A DNA stretch of 64,000 nt, from positions 186,001-250,000 of the forward strand of contig CM067584.1 of the NCBI GenBank assembly GCA_034336665.1. Direction: 5' to 3'. The position numbers were made by a program, and so were the translations under genes. Positions 42,901-56,039 of the stretch are shown here, one piece after another. A model generated the notes under the pieces. That model ran no database searches, had not been told where the DNA came from, and worked only from the letters and a program-made list of their open reading frames with translations. The DNA comes from Luscinia megarhynchos (Eukaryota > Chordata > Aves > Passeriformes > Turdidae). Numbering within the stretch: position 1 is the first letter of the stretch; every line of letters begins with the position of its first letter.

Positions 42901-45650
42901 GATCTGTGCCTGGATACGGCACCTGTGAGGTCCCACCCACTCTCCACATATGCAGGGAGTGCCCAAAAGGCGTTTTTCTGCCTTCCAGGGCATTTTCACC
43001 ATCTCACAGGTGCGAAGAAGGTGCCCAGAACCCACACTTAATTTTCTCGTGCTACTTGTACAAACCATCCTCCTGCTTCCGTGTTAGAGTGAGTTGTTTC
43101 TGGGGCTGTTTGGAGCAGCCTCTTTGGTCCCAGAACTCGTGATTTGTCTTTAGCAGGGGCCTCTCCAGTTCCTTCCCATCAGCTGAAGCTGCACTGAAAT
43201 GCCACCACATCCTAAACGCTCCAGAGATTTCCCTTCTCCACTGAACCACATCCACAACTGAAGAAAAGCAGACTCCACATTTAACCTAACACCACCCATT
43301 TTGTCTTCACCTGCAGCAGAGACAAATAAAATGCTGCTGAACACCCAAACTTCCTAACATTTGAGTTTTACAAAACTCAATTAAGGTTTTAAAAAGTGTT
43401 GATGGGTACTTTAAGAAGCTTCTCTCTTCGCTTCAAAGTATCTCTTCAAAGCACAGACGTATTCTTTCTTCGGAGGCACTCATGAATTTTTAAGTAGTTG
43501 GTATTTTGACTGCCATCCAGAACGATGCTTTAATAACGGACCAATGTTATTAGGGCAAGTCTACACAAAGCTAAGCAGGAAAGTTATGCCGAGCTCAAAC
43601 CTTCCGTGTATTTAAAGCACATTAGCTCAATCTCATTAACTTCCTGTGCGAATGAGCTCGTTGAGAAGGGGACTTAAATCCAGCTGAATGAGATGTTTAA
43701 CAAAGGATCTCAACAGCCTTCAAAAAGTACAAGTTTGGTTAGTCAAGTTATTAACTGAGAGCTTAGTTAGGCTGTGATTCTAAACTAGAATAGCCGAAAT
43801 GCGAGTGTTTCCAGCATCAGTCACCCTGAAAGGTGTTTGATCAAAACACTGCTGGCCAAGCAGCTCCTACTCATCTTTCACCCCATTACTCCCATTTTCT
43901 TGCTCCAAAGGGCAGCAGTTTTGACCAAATTCTGTGCAGTGCATTTGCCACCCTCCCGGGGGACCCTACCAGTGGACAGGGATGAGAAAAGGACACGGGA
44001 TAATGAAATTCCAAAGAAGTGCAAGCAGAAGGTGGGAGATGGCAATTTCCAGCTCGTTATCTGCACACAGAGCACAGCCCCTGCTGGGAACCGACACCTG
44101 CAGAGCTCTCCAGAGTCGGGGAAAACCAAAATTAAATCCTGTCTCACTGCTCCTTCACAGGAGCTCAGCACACCTTGCACAGTGCATGGCACACAGTAAT
44201 TTGATTTAGAATGCTGTCGAGTCCTTACAGTCTCCCTGGGGAGAATTAATAATTCGGGCATTCCAATACCTCCCCGTTATTATGGATATTAATACACAGC
44301 TCGTTAAGCTCCTTCACGGCCCTCAAAGCAACCTGAGCTCACACTGAGTTCTTTCTCAGCCTGCTTTGTACTTGGACTTGGCACTTTGATGAAAGCTCCC
44401 TTCTTTCCAAGACTTTAATCACATTAAAACAAAGGTGGAGTTAGAGACTCATCTAGGAAAAATTCCATTTATTAAGTAAATTAAGGTAATGTGCCAATTT
44501 TTCAGCTCTGGATGTGAAGCTCCTTCCCAAAGGCTAAGACATTCCTGTGGCTCCTTTGGAAAGTGAACAGCTTGAGCCCACTAATCAATACAAACTCAAC
44601 AACTGATCCCACACTTGAGTTTTACACTGAGTTATCTATTAGGCTTGTCTGGAAATAAACACTTCCATTTAGCATAACTGATTAGGATGTGGAATTAATA
44701 AATTCTCAGAAACTAACCAAGATGCTGCACTTTTGTGCTCAAGATTTCTTAAAATCCTTTTTACTACATAAATATCATATAAATTTCTCCCATTTTGAAG
44801 ATTAAAAGGAAAGCAAAGTTTATGGATAAACAGAAAAGAGCAAATACTTTTGAAATAGTATCTTTTTTTACAGTGATGATGAAAAATTAAATCCTCTAAT
44901 CTTTTAAGATACAGCAAGTTAGTTATTAACACCTGCAAACATAAGTTTTTAAGTTTCTTATTTCATACTGCTGAAATCAGTTGAATTTTTGCAACCATCC
45001 CCACAGGGCTGTGAATCCCAAGGCAAACCTGCACGAAGCTCTGGGAGGCAGTTCCTGCAGTCCAGCAGCAGCAGCCTGGAGGATGCACATTCCCCCTCTT
45101 TTTATACTTCCCCATTGTGTAACTGCTCCGTGCCCAATCCCAGCCCACGGTTACACAAGGTGGGGCAGGAGGCAGCCCTGGACACTCTGCTTACTCCCAG
45201 GTTACTCCTCCCTTACTCCACGCCTCCTCTGGGCTTACACAAAGCTGGCGGGCCCAGGAGCTTCAGCTTGGCCAGAAACTACAGAGAGTAACTCATGGGG
45301 AGAACACCCAGCCAGAGCCTCCAAACACAACTGGCACAAATATTTACATGCCTGGCTGCAACAGCTGGAGTCAGGATGGGTCTTTGCTCCGAGTGTTTTT
45401 CCATGAGCCTCCCTTGTGCAACTTGCACAGTCATGTTTTTATCAGCAACTGGACACATTTTCGAGAGGTCCCAGGTCTCAGAGCTCTTCCCTAAGGTAAG
45501 GGACAGTGATCCACAACCTCACTGGGAACTGAAACACACCAGGACTTGTGCTGGGCTCATCCACTTCCCCAATGGAAAACGCTGAGTAATGATAGGCACA
45601 GGGCAAAGTGAGGAGAAGAAGTGAAAGACTTGAAACAACAATAAAACCAA
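36981..45650. other. Presumed 5' UTR intron, first part
   Basis: No coding exon is recognised. A noncoding 5' UTR exon could lie here unseen, since human SLC23A2 has two. A G/T-rich run occurs at 38818-38895, and a stretch with unusually many CpG and AT-rich motifs at 43420-43830. Confidence 0.45.
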
Positions 45651-45654
45651 CAAG

Positions 45655-45850
45655 AAATAAATAAAGGGTTGCCAAGCACTGGAACAGGCTGCCTGGGAAG
45701 TGGGTGAGTCCCTGTCCCTGGAGGTGTATAAAAGCCATGGAGATGTGGCATTCAGGGCGTGGTTTAGTGGTGGACATGGCAGCGCTGGCTTAATGGTTGG
45801 ACTTGATCTTAAAGGCCTTTTCCAACCGAAACAATTCTAGGATTCTAGAA
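45655..45850 (+). mobile_element. CR1 LINE 3' fragment
   Basis: It shows GGTTGCCAAGCACTGGAACAG, then GGTTGGACTTGATCTTAAAG and CCAACCGAAACAATTCTAGG, the typical CR1 3' end. Confidence 0.9.
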
Positions 45851-46257
45851 TTGCTTCCCATGAATCTCCTCCTTGCCCCATTCCCTTTCTGTGGGAGCAC
45901 AGCGCTGCCTAAGGCTGTCCTTACACTCCTGAACATCACTTTGTAATTTGTCACATCACAGCCCCTCAAGCTGCCACGAGGTACTCATCCCCATCGCTAT
46001 CCCCCAATTCCCTTCTCAAAGGATTAATGAGACCATCACCCTACAACTGATACTGAAGCCATAACCAGAACAGGCCACCACAAAGCAGCACCCAGCGAGC
46101 AGCTTCTGCCCCAATTTACCAGCACCAACTCCACCCCTTGCACCCAGTGAGAATGGGCCAAGAGTGCGGAGCTCAAGGGCACAAGGATGAGCTCACTGTA
46201 CCTGAAATGCCCTTTTTGCACCCCAGTGTGTGCAGGCAGGGACAGGCTGCCAGTGCT

Positions 46258-46636
46258 GTCCAGCCCCAGGCTCCATCCAGCACCCCATATCCATCCAGCC
46301 CCCCTGGTTCTGTCCAGCCCTCAGGCTCCATCCAGCACCCCATATCCATCCAGCTCCCCATATCCATCCAGCCCCTCCTCATTCCATCCAGCCAGCCCTC
46401 CGCTCCACCCAGCCACTCAGGCTCCATCTGGCCCCCTTCAGGTTCATCCAACCCCTCTGGCTTCATCCAGCTCCCTTGGTTCCATCCAGGCCCCCAGATC
46501 CATCCAGACCCCCAAGTCCATCCAGCCTCCCCCCCCGGTTCCATCCAGCTCCCCATGTCCATCCAGCTCCCCCCGGCTCCATCTAGCCCCTCCAAGTCCA
46601 CCCAGCCCCCCAGGCTCCATCTAGCCCCCCCAGCAG
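46258..46636. repeat. Minisatellite with CCATCCAGC core, about 20-bp units
   Basis: Roughly eighteen units carry CCATCCAGC(C/T)CCC. Long open frames on both strands (to 223 codons) are products of the repeat and lack other coding evidence. Confidence 0.9.
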
Positions 46637-46712
46637 CCTCAGCCTCGCCCAAGTTGGAACCACCGCCCGCTGCCCTGGGCTCGGTCCCATGTGCTCGATC
46701 CCGCACCAAGAA

Positions 46713-46892
46713 GCCTGAGCTGGGCAGGGCAGGGTTAACTGACAGCTGGAGCCTGAGCTGGGCAGGGTTAACTGAGAGCTGGAGCCTGAGCCGGGCAGGG
46801 CAGGGTTGACTAAGAGCTGGAGCCTGAGCAGGGCAGGGTTAACTGAGAGCTGGAGCCTGAGCCGGGCAGGGCAGGGTTAACTGAGAGCTGCC
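46713..46892. repeat. Higher-order minisatellite, alternating 38- and 33-bp units
   Basis: Five units begin GCCTGAGC and carry AGGGTTAACTGAGAGCTGG; one unit has GTTGACT. Unit lengths run 38, 33, 38, 33, 38. The short form lacks one GGCA-type pentamer. Confidence 0.92.
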
Positions 46893-46899
46893 GCCTGTC

Positions 46900-49555
46900 C
46901 CGTGCAAGGCTCCTCATCCATCCCTCGCTCAGATCCATGGAAGGATCCAAGGATCTCCAGCGATTCCTTTGTGCAGTGTGTGCACAAGCCCAGAGGATGT
47001 TCCAGCCTTTAATCCCTGCTGCAAGGAGATGTTGAAAAGTTTCCCCCTCCGTACTTTCTTTTTCCAATTATTAGATCCTTTCCTCCTTCCAATTCCAAAT
47101 GTTTTCGTAAACAGAAATATCTTAATTTCAACGTAAAGAAATCTTAGAGCCCATAACACAAACATCACCAAACCTTAAGACCATAAAATACCTATTGCTG
47201 TACCCAGACTGGCTGAAGATCACTCATCTGTAACACTTCTAAGGAACGTGCTGGAAATTTTTTTAGATTCAAGGCACCTGATGTACTCACAGGCAGCTAG
47301 CTATAGGACTGAGTGATGAATGGCAAGAGGAAAACTTTAGGTTTTGAAAGAAGTAAGCTATTTGTCTTTTTACTCCAATGTCCAACTACTGTTCAATCCA
47401 ACGGTATTTTTAATAGTTGGATTAAACAATGTCAGGGACTCAAATACTTCTTGCCCTGAATATCTCAGTTCAAAGTATAATTGAGTTCGATGCAATTAAA
47501 ATTCTAAAGTATGCAATCAAAGACTTGTCTATTTACCTTGCAATTAAAACTAATCATTCCAAAATTCACCACCAGTGAGTGGAGAATTTCATAATGATTT
47601 CAATGATTTCATCATTGAATTGATTCTGATTACTCTGCATTTACACTAAATCCAAATAAACCACCTGCTAATCTGGGTACCTCCACTTCAATGCAAGGTT
47701 GATGTCGGACAGATCCAAGCGTGGCTTGTTGGGTTACAATTCCCTGCAGTGAGCAGGAACTGGAGTCACTGCCACACTCCAGGAGAATGCCAATTCAAAA
47801 TGTAACTCCAATCTCTCAAGCACTGGGATACTGCACAGTGCAACTTCATGTTCCAAAATGGTGTGGAAGCCAGGTGGGAATAAAGAGCTGAGAGCTGTGT
47901 GTAGCTGACTTTACTGTGGGAGGGGAATCAGAGCAGAGGACTTGTCTGTCTTGCTCTGCTTCAGCCTGGGGAAATTGGTTACGGCGGTCCGACACAGCTA
48001 CTCATCCATTTTATTACCTGCTTAATGTCTGAAATGCAAACTGGTGGAAGCATTTTTACTGCTTGGAAATGTTACTCCTAGGAGGAGTTCACTTTGATTA
48101 TTACAAGAAAATCCAATTTTCTGCCTTCTTCTCAGACACTCAAGTGTTCATTCTGAGGATGAACCAACACTTCTGAGTGCTCCAGCCAAATTCTGTTTGT
48201 TCTTGGACACACATGAGTAAACTACTGACGATGTTCCAAGCTGAAATATTTATTCTGAGGATTTATTCTCTGCCGTTTTGCAGCACTTGGGCAGGATAAA
48301 ATCCTTCTCTGAAGTCCCCTACTCCTCCTGCACAGAGGTGGCACACAATGGTTATGTCCCATCACCAAAATGACAATAATGCAACGCAGGCGCTGCAAAC
48401 ACCTGGTAACAAAATCCCTCCCTTGAACCTTCAGTAAGAGCAAGAAAAAACACCCAAAAGGAAAAGGGATGCAGTCACTGAGTGCCTGGAGTGCTCAGGG
48501 AGAGGCACAGCTTCCCTGCAGGAACATCCTGTTTCATCCAGAGGGTGAGGTGGAGGAGGCCTTGTTTCAATGAGCCCCCTCACTATACATTTTTGTAGCC
48601 ATCTCCTAAATTAAGTATTCTTCCTCCCAAAGCCACAGCAAATACGTGATCTTTTACATCAGCTTATTTAATCAGCAGCCTCCTATGAACATCCCCCAGA
48701 ACACACTTAACATAATACAGCAAACACAGAAAATAGCATCACACACCAGCACCATAAATAGATCCACTTCCACCCACAACTGCGAATAGCAGAAAGCCTC
48801 AACTATTAAGTTTGATCTTAGAGTGATGTTTATAAATTCACTGAATTATGAATTCCTTGAAAAAGCACTTACCAGAAGATCTGCTGTAATATGAAAACAC
48901 CTACCGCCCTTCCCCAGTGCTGACTCAAATCGACACCAAGAATTACTGGAACTGCTCTGAAAGCTTCCCAGGTAATTCAGGGAGCAATGCCAGTCCTGGC
49001 TCCTGCTCCTGAGTGTCCTGCTTGTACCCACAAACCCCACTCTCCCAGAAGGAGAACACCTTGGGGCAATCCATGGCCAATGAATCCCACATTTCCAACT
49101 GGACGATGAAATGCTTTGTGGCCAAAATTCTGTTCTTAAATCCCTAACTCATCTACAGCCTGCATTATTAAGGTATTAGAACTTTGCCTCCAACGGTGTA
49201 TTTTAAACACTTGTAAGAAGAACCCAGGATCTGAAGTGTACATCAAAGCAGACACAGAGTTCTATGTAAAAAGGTAATTACAAGATAGAAGTGCCTTTAA
49301 GAACACATGTGGCTGATTTCTAGGCAAGAAATAAGGAATCATTGTCAAGAAAGAACAACAAAAGAATAGTGAAGCCAAAGATCAAAACACTTCCAAAATT
49401 CCCGGAGAAGGAATGTGCTTTTTGGGACCTGTTATTGTATCCACCCTGCTCATAAACTAAGTCAGACTCCTTTCCTGGAGCTCCAGGTATTCCTGTAAAT
49501 AATCGAAGAAAAGACAAGCAAAGCCTGGGCAACAAAGCAGGGCAGAGGTAGCAGA
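46900..49555. other. Presumed 5' UTR intron, middle part
   Basis: AT-rich intronic sequence without a recognised exon, RNA or repeat family. Confidence 0.45.
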
Positions 49556-49562
49556 ACCTTAA

Positions 49563-49672
49563 CGCGTCATTACCTTTATGTATTCCCAGATTACCCTTAA
49601 CACCTCATTACCTTCATGTATTCCCAGATTGCCCTTAACACATCATTACCTTCATGTATTCCCGGAATCCCC
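49563..49672. repeat. Tandem repeat, 38-bp unit, about 2.8 copies
   Basis: CATTACCTTCATGTATTCCC recurs at 49568, 49606 and 49644 with few differences. Confidence 0.95.
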
Positions 49673-49745
49673 ATCCCTGGGATAGTGGGACATGTCCCTG
49701 CCCATGCAGGGGATTTGAGGTCTCTCCCGTCCCAAGCCATGCCAT
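49672..49745 (+). mobile_element. Short CR1-like fragment
   Basis: GGGACATGTCCCTGCCCATG and a following GAGGTCTCTCCCGTCCCAAG resemble the CR1 3' region. It is short and diverged. Confidence 0.5.
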
Positions 49746-52700
49746 GCCCAGGAAAACACGGACAAATTTGACAGACCAGTTACCAGTTAGTTTGCACTTA
49801 TGTTTTAGCTTTCACTCCCTGTTTTTGTGACTGCTAACAGTTTCAAGAGGGTGGGCTAAACTCCTGTACAGAAAGATCCAGCAGGCTGTGCAAAGAACAT
49901 GGAAAGTCCCACCCTTTAGCCAGAGCTACTGTTATTTTAATTTTCTAAAGGCAAAACACTTCTGAACCAAATAATTAGTTTATAGTTTTTCATTCAGTAT
50001 GATATTTGCTTAGATGCCTAAAAATCACCCTGCATTACACAGGGAGCAGCCAGGTTGAAAACTCCAGCTGCAAGACTAAATGCTTTAAGAACTGGAGGGG
50101 GGAGAGAGCAGATATCCATAGTTTTGGTCAGTGATCCTGGGACCTCGTTCACAGCTCAGTAATTCACAGCCCAACTGCTCCAGCAGCCACAACTCCTCCT
50201 CCCACCAATCTCAGCCTCCTGCATCCGAAATGAAAAAAGCCCTTTTATCTTCAAAGCATGGCCACAAGTCAATCTCAACTTAGCACACTTTTTAATTTTC
50301 TTTTTAATTATCCAGTTGGGAGAGTTATGCCCTTCTTGCCCAGTGACCTTTCGCTCCTTTGAGATTACTTCAAAATCTTTCCTGGGAATGATCAGTGACT
50401 TTACACCACTTACAGAGGAAAGGTTCCAAGGCTCCCAAGGCTGAGTGTGACTCTGCATGTGCAGGACTCTCTGCTGTGCTCCCAGGACAGGATCCTCTGG
50501 CTCCAGGATTGCAGGAGTGCAATCCCAGCACGGCTGCCCTGACCCCATTCCGGGGTTTGGGGTCCTGACCTGGAGCCAAAGCCAAAGCAGCAGGAGAAGC
50601 TTACTGCTGGAGCTGGCACAAGGCAGGGCAAGGCAGAGCATCTCTTGGTGTCACAGAGCAAGAACAGATGCCCTCATTGACTCTATTAGCAACAATAAAT
50701 GCCGATATTACCACCAAGAACTGGTGCCCAGCTGTTTGCCCCAGGAGCTTTGGTACCAAGCACAGCTTGGTTTCCCACAGTCACCGGGGAAAAACTAAAT
50801 CATTTTTGCCATTAATGATATTTAAGCCAAACCAGCACTCCTTACTCCCCGCCCACACACCAAACAACTGTAAGCAGCCCTGGGTTTGATTCCCACATGT
50901 TAAGCCAACCAATTACTAATTTATTAATTTCACAACAAGCCTGGCAGTGTTTCAGTGCTCACTGGGTGACTCCCCTGCTGCTGTTTCAGGCAGTGAAAGC
51001 AGCTCCCGCCCAGCCACCAGCATTGGCCTCCTCAGAAATGTGCATTTATTGGTCCCTCCACCCTCTGAATCCATGGGAACAGTCCAAGGGGACAGGACTT
51101 GCTGAGGCCCAGCTGCCACCTCACCCCTATGTCACACACCACATCACCAGGCAGAGATGGGGGATGTCACCCCCAAAGCAGTGGCTTTGAAGATTTCCCT
51201 CCCTGTGTAAGCAGGTAATTAAAAATGCATTAAATAGAAATTAATGCATTAAATATCCCCATGAGCAACAGAACTGGTAAAGAAGGTTAAGTGGCTTCTC
51301 CAAGTGAAGGGACACAAATGGAACAGTTGGTTTAACACCCAACTGGCTGCTCAGGAAAATCACAAATTACAGTATCTTCAGAGTTCACACTACTTACAAT
51401 AATACTTATACCAACTATAGGTTATTGAAGGAAAACTTCTTGGTTTAGGGAAGACTTTTTAAAAAAAGTACTTTGACAAAATCTAGGAAAAGAAACCTAT
51501 ATTTACCTTCAGTAAACCTCTTTGTGATTTCTGCCAGTAAACCAATCCTTTTTTAACCAATGCACTGTGGGTTTAATATTCTGCCTTAATGGCTGCTTCA
51601 TCTTCAGGGCTCTTTGGCAGATGTGTTTCAGCACTGCTTTTAACAAAATAATCTCAATTATTCTTACTTAATTGGCTTCAGATAAATGCAAGACTTCTTA
51701 GCTGCTGCTATTTGAAGGAACAGCACTTCAGCACACATTTTGCCCTTTGAATAATTAGAAGAAAAGACCAATGCAGATAGAGTGTACCTAAGTGAGCTCC
51801 AAAGCAGGGCTAATGCTGATCACAAAATGTTTCCCAAACCCCAACAGCCAGGGAGGGGAGCTCAGACAGTGCTGTGGGTTCAGGCTCATTTATACTGAGA
51901 AACTGAATAGGAGGTTTAATTGACAGCTTTGCTTGGTTCTATTGTGGCTGATTAGGCATCTGCATGAAAAGCTTTAGCTGTGTTTGATCCCCTCCAAAGC
52001 AGAACAGCTCATTAGCAGGGGATGTTTACAGGACCAGCAGCTCTTCCCCTGCTGCAGGAAGGGTTTTCAGAGCGTGCTTTTATGAGAAGGATCATGACTC
52101 CAAAGGAGCCCAGCCTTCCATCCTCTGCCTTTCCTGGTATTTGCCAACAGGACAGATGGACAAGGAAAACATCTGACAGGACTACAACAAACCCCCAAGA
52201 CTTGGGTATTAAAAAACCCCAAAATCCTCTCTCCTCCTTTTTTTCTTTTTAAGCTTTAAAAGCATGTATCAGCGAGGTGAAATAATTACAATTAAAAAGT
52301 GCCCAACAGGCTGAATAAACCAGACCAGAGCCCTGTGAAATTATATTGGTAATAATGACTCTGCTCAGCACAACCTCCCAAAATTCCACACACAAAATTA
52401 AATGGCACCCATGCAAATACATCCAATACCAGCAAATTACTGGTAATTGTTATTGCTCCCAGAGATGAAAGGACACAGAGCAGTATGAGAACACAGCAAT
52501 TATTTCCTGCACTCTGAGCAGCCTATGAACAGGGACCTGCAGCTCCAATTTCTTTCTTGTCAGTCTCAATCCAAATTACTCTTTAGGTTTGGTCTTAATA
52601 CAACAAAATGCTCATCAGGAAACTGTGATCTGCCAGCTTTTATCAAAAACCCCAATCTGTTAAAATATCATCAAGCAAATGCTGCTTGCATCAGCATTAC

Positions 52701-55700
52701 CTTTCAGAAACAATTAATTCTGCACAAAAAAATGAAAAAGAGAAGGGAAAAAAAGTTGCTGTAACCTGTGAAGAGCTGGTGCTTTAGAGCTTGCAAAAAC
52801 AAGGATGTGTTTCCTTTGCTTGGGTATGGTGAGGGTCTGGATACAGGATTTTCCACACAAAGGACAAGTAATAAACAGAGCAAAATTAGTTTTTTCCTGT
52901 CACAGGGATTCAAAGACTCCATAAAAATTCAAACCTTCCCACAGCAGAGTCCACTGAGTGCTATCAGCTCTGAGACTCTGAGCTCATTTCAATCAGCACA
53001 CAAAAGCAAAGGTTGCTAACTTTGCAGTGCAGCACTTTATTCCCCCTCCAACCCCCTAAATAAAAAGTGAAAGTCATGACATGGAGTCACGTGCCCGTTT
53101 TATGAGATCTTCTCCATGACCTTCAATGCTGCTAAGAACATTTACACACAATTCCCTTTAAAAGCACAACACAGCAGCGCCTGAGCTGAGCTTCAGGATG
53201 AAATTCAAGACACTCCAGGTAAGTGATAACAGCAGTAAGGTCAAAAAAATAGGAAACCCTCCAGATGGTGGCTTCTGGGCTAGAAAAGGGTGCTCAACAA
53301 AGCTAGGCTTGGTGGTCAAAGATTTCCAGCATTTCCTTGCCAGTGCTAGCAGCAGATCCACAGGACTTCCAGAGGGCTGGGAGCCTGGGCTAAATTCACA
53401 TTAACCACCCCAGTACATAAACACAGCCGAGTGCTTTAGTGTTTAAGGCATTTTCCTATTAAAGCTGCACTTTGTTGTGTTAACTTTTACAATCTCACAA
53501 GTGGGTAACAGCCAGCAAACCACTAAAATCGACATTAATGCCCTGGGCTGCTATTTCACGGCCATGCAAAACAGGAGTAAAGCAAATTAAAATGTGTCGC
53601 TCCATTGAGAGCCCAGACTGCTCAAAGCTCACACCCGAGGTTAATGCCCATGAATGTCAGTGCATGAGCCCCCCGAAATTGCTTTTCACTTACTTTCCCA
53701 CCACCCTGCATTCCCAAAATGCTTCAGCCAACTGCTGGAATGGCACGAGCCCTGCAACAGTTTGACTGAAATATAAATTCAGACAATAAACTGGGGGACA
53801 TGGGGCCATTCAAAACCAAATTCAAAATCAGTTGGGTGACTCACAGTTCCAAACAGTCAAAACCAAAAAAAATGGTGAGTCAATCCCTCTTTCACCATTG
53901 TACTCATTTGAGACCCATTCTTCAAGCAGTTTACTCTAAAGTGAGCATAAAGTGGATGACAAATTCAAATAGTCCCTTTTATCAGGAAGGGCACAGGCTG
54001 GTTTACCTAAACCCGCAGAAAGCAGGTTAGTTGTTGTTTTCAGAGCACACAGAGCTTGGAAAGCTCAGACACTGCCAGGTACTGTGGGACAACTCAGCTC
54101 CTCCACCACAACTGGACTCCTCTGCTCCTAAAAATACAACTATCAGACAAAGCTTGTTTTCTCAGGCACTTTGCTGACGCAAGTCCAAGATCAAAACATT
54201 CCTGGTTCAGAGGACAGAGATGTATCAGCCTCCAAAACAGGCAGCTAAAATCCAGCCATGCCATGCCCCCAAGGTGCCTAGGACACTCTTAAAAACACAC
54301 ATCGATTTATTACTGCTTAGTAAAGTAAGTTTTAAGGGAAGAATAAAATATTCTGCTTGCCTGAAAGTGTTGAGAAGGAACTCTGGAAATTCCCTTTCAG
54401 CGAAAAAGGATAAATTTTATTCTCTCTTGAAGCTGCTGTTTAAAAGTAATATTAAAATTAAATAAGTAAAGGGCAGACACTTGGATGTTAAGTGCATTCC
54501 CTGCCCCCGTCCCCTCCTTAACCAGCACTTGCATCTTCTGGCCTGAGAACTGAGACACGGGGAGATTGAGATAATTGAATTTCTAATTATAAACTCATTA
54601 AAATACTAGTTTTACAGTTACCTCGAGCCCAGCCATTCCTCAGCAAACAATCAAACGGAGCTCTGGAATGGGAACACAGAGCATTTCAATCCACTCGCAG
54701 AACACAGCAGGGAGACACCCAACCCGGTGCTTTGGGCACAGCCTGGTGGCCAATTCATCCTTCCCAAAAAACCATCCTGGGAGCTCTGGAAGCCCCGGCA
54801 GAGCCAAGGGAAGAGTCACAGCTCCCAGGCGAGGGTGACTCACTGCAGACGGGGCTGATGACAACGCTGGGGACCACAAAACACACGCTGGGCTCCTGGT
54901 CCCTCTGCAAAGCCCGGGAGCCGTGTCCATCCCTGGGCACGTGGCGTTCCCCATGCCACACACATTCCCGGTGCTTGGCCAGGATTAATGTGAGTGGAAG
55001 GGATGAAATTACAAAAGGAGACTTCTGAGCTACAAGTCCAGTCCTCCCTCCTCCTCTCTTTCCCCACCAAGTGCCAGCGATGTCTCAACACCCCAACTGC
55101 CTTTCCAAGGAAGTAGCTCTGCTCCTTTCCGGGCCAAATTGACATGGCAAGAAATCCCCATGTAGCTTCATCTCCAATGGAAAAACATTCAAACAGCAAA
55201 CATTTCCTTCCCACAACCTGAAAACAGCCAAATATCATCAGATTTCTTTCCTGCCATCAAAGAAATCCTGTCCTGAGACAGCTCATAACAACTAAAAACA
55301 TCTGTCCATAAAGCAAATGTGCTCCCGAGTACTGACAAAAATATTTAGTGCACCCCACGAAGCTGGCTGTGTCTGAACACACTTCACCCCCAGGAAGGCT
55401 GGAGAACACAGCAAGAACTTTCATTTATAATGATTTCTTTCACTCCTGCCCTCACTACGTCAGGATGCTTGTCTCTTACTCATCCTGTCAATATTGTCTT
55501 CCTGCAGCTTTTAAGTAAAATAACCCCCACGGTAACTGTTATCAGGCCGTGTCATGACCACTGAGGCCTCATAAATAACACTTGATATAAATAGATTTTC
55601 CAGCAACATATAAACCATCAGCTCCAATGAAAGTAGAAGGGTGTACAGCCATCTACATTTTCTCCTTTAAGGATAAGCACATGAAGAAGTGTTTGAAAGC

Positions 55701-55790
55701 AAAATAAATCTGTTGCAGAAATTACCCTACAGAAATTTCTGGGGCTTGAAATTTCTTACGTGGTTCACATAGAGACGTTGACAGGAGCAA
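49746..55790. other. Presumed 5' UTR intron, later part
   Basis: No exon, RNA gene or repeat family is recognised. There is a mild rise in G+C and CpG at about 54640-54960. Confidence 0.4.
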
Positions 55791-55794
55791 CTAC

Positions 55795-56035
55795 AGCAGA
55801 ACAAGATCTTCTCAGGAAGAAATCCTTCCCTGGGAAGGTGGGCAGGCCCTGGCACAGGGTGCCCAGAGCAGCTGTGGCTGCCCCTGGATTCCTGGCAGTG
55901 TCCAAGGCCAGGCTGGACACTGGGGCTGGGAGCAGCCTGGGACAGTGAGCAGTGTCCCTGCCCATGGCAGGGGTGGCACTGATGGGCTTTGAGGTCCCTT
56001 CCCACCCAAACCATTCCAGGATTCCATCACCTTCC
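55795..56035 (+). mobile_element. CR1 LINE 3' fragment
   Basis: It contains CAGAGCAGCTGTGGCTGCCC, GTCCCTGCCCATGGCAGGGG and CCCACCCAAACCATTCCAGG, with a terminal GATTCCATC. Confidence 0.92.
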
Positions 56036-56039
56036 TACT

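Noticed and set aside
46138..46809. 223-codon proline/serine-rich protein
   Set aside because: It is entirely due to the CCATCCAGC minisatellite and the array after it.
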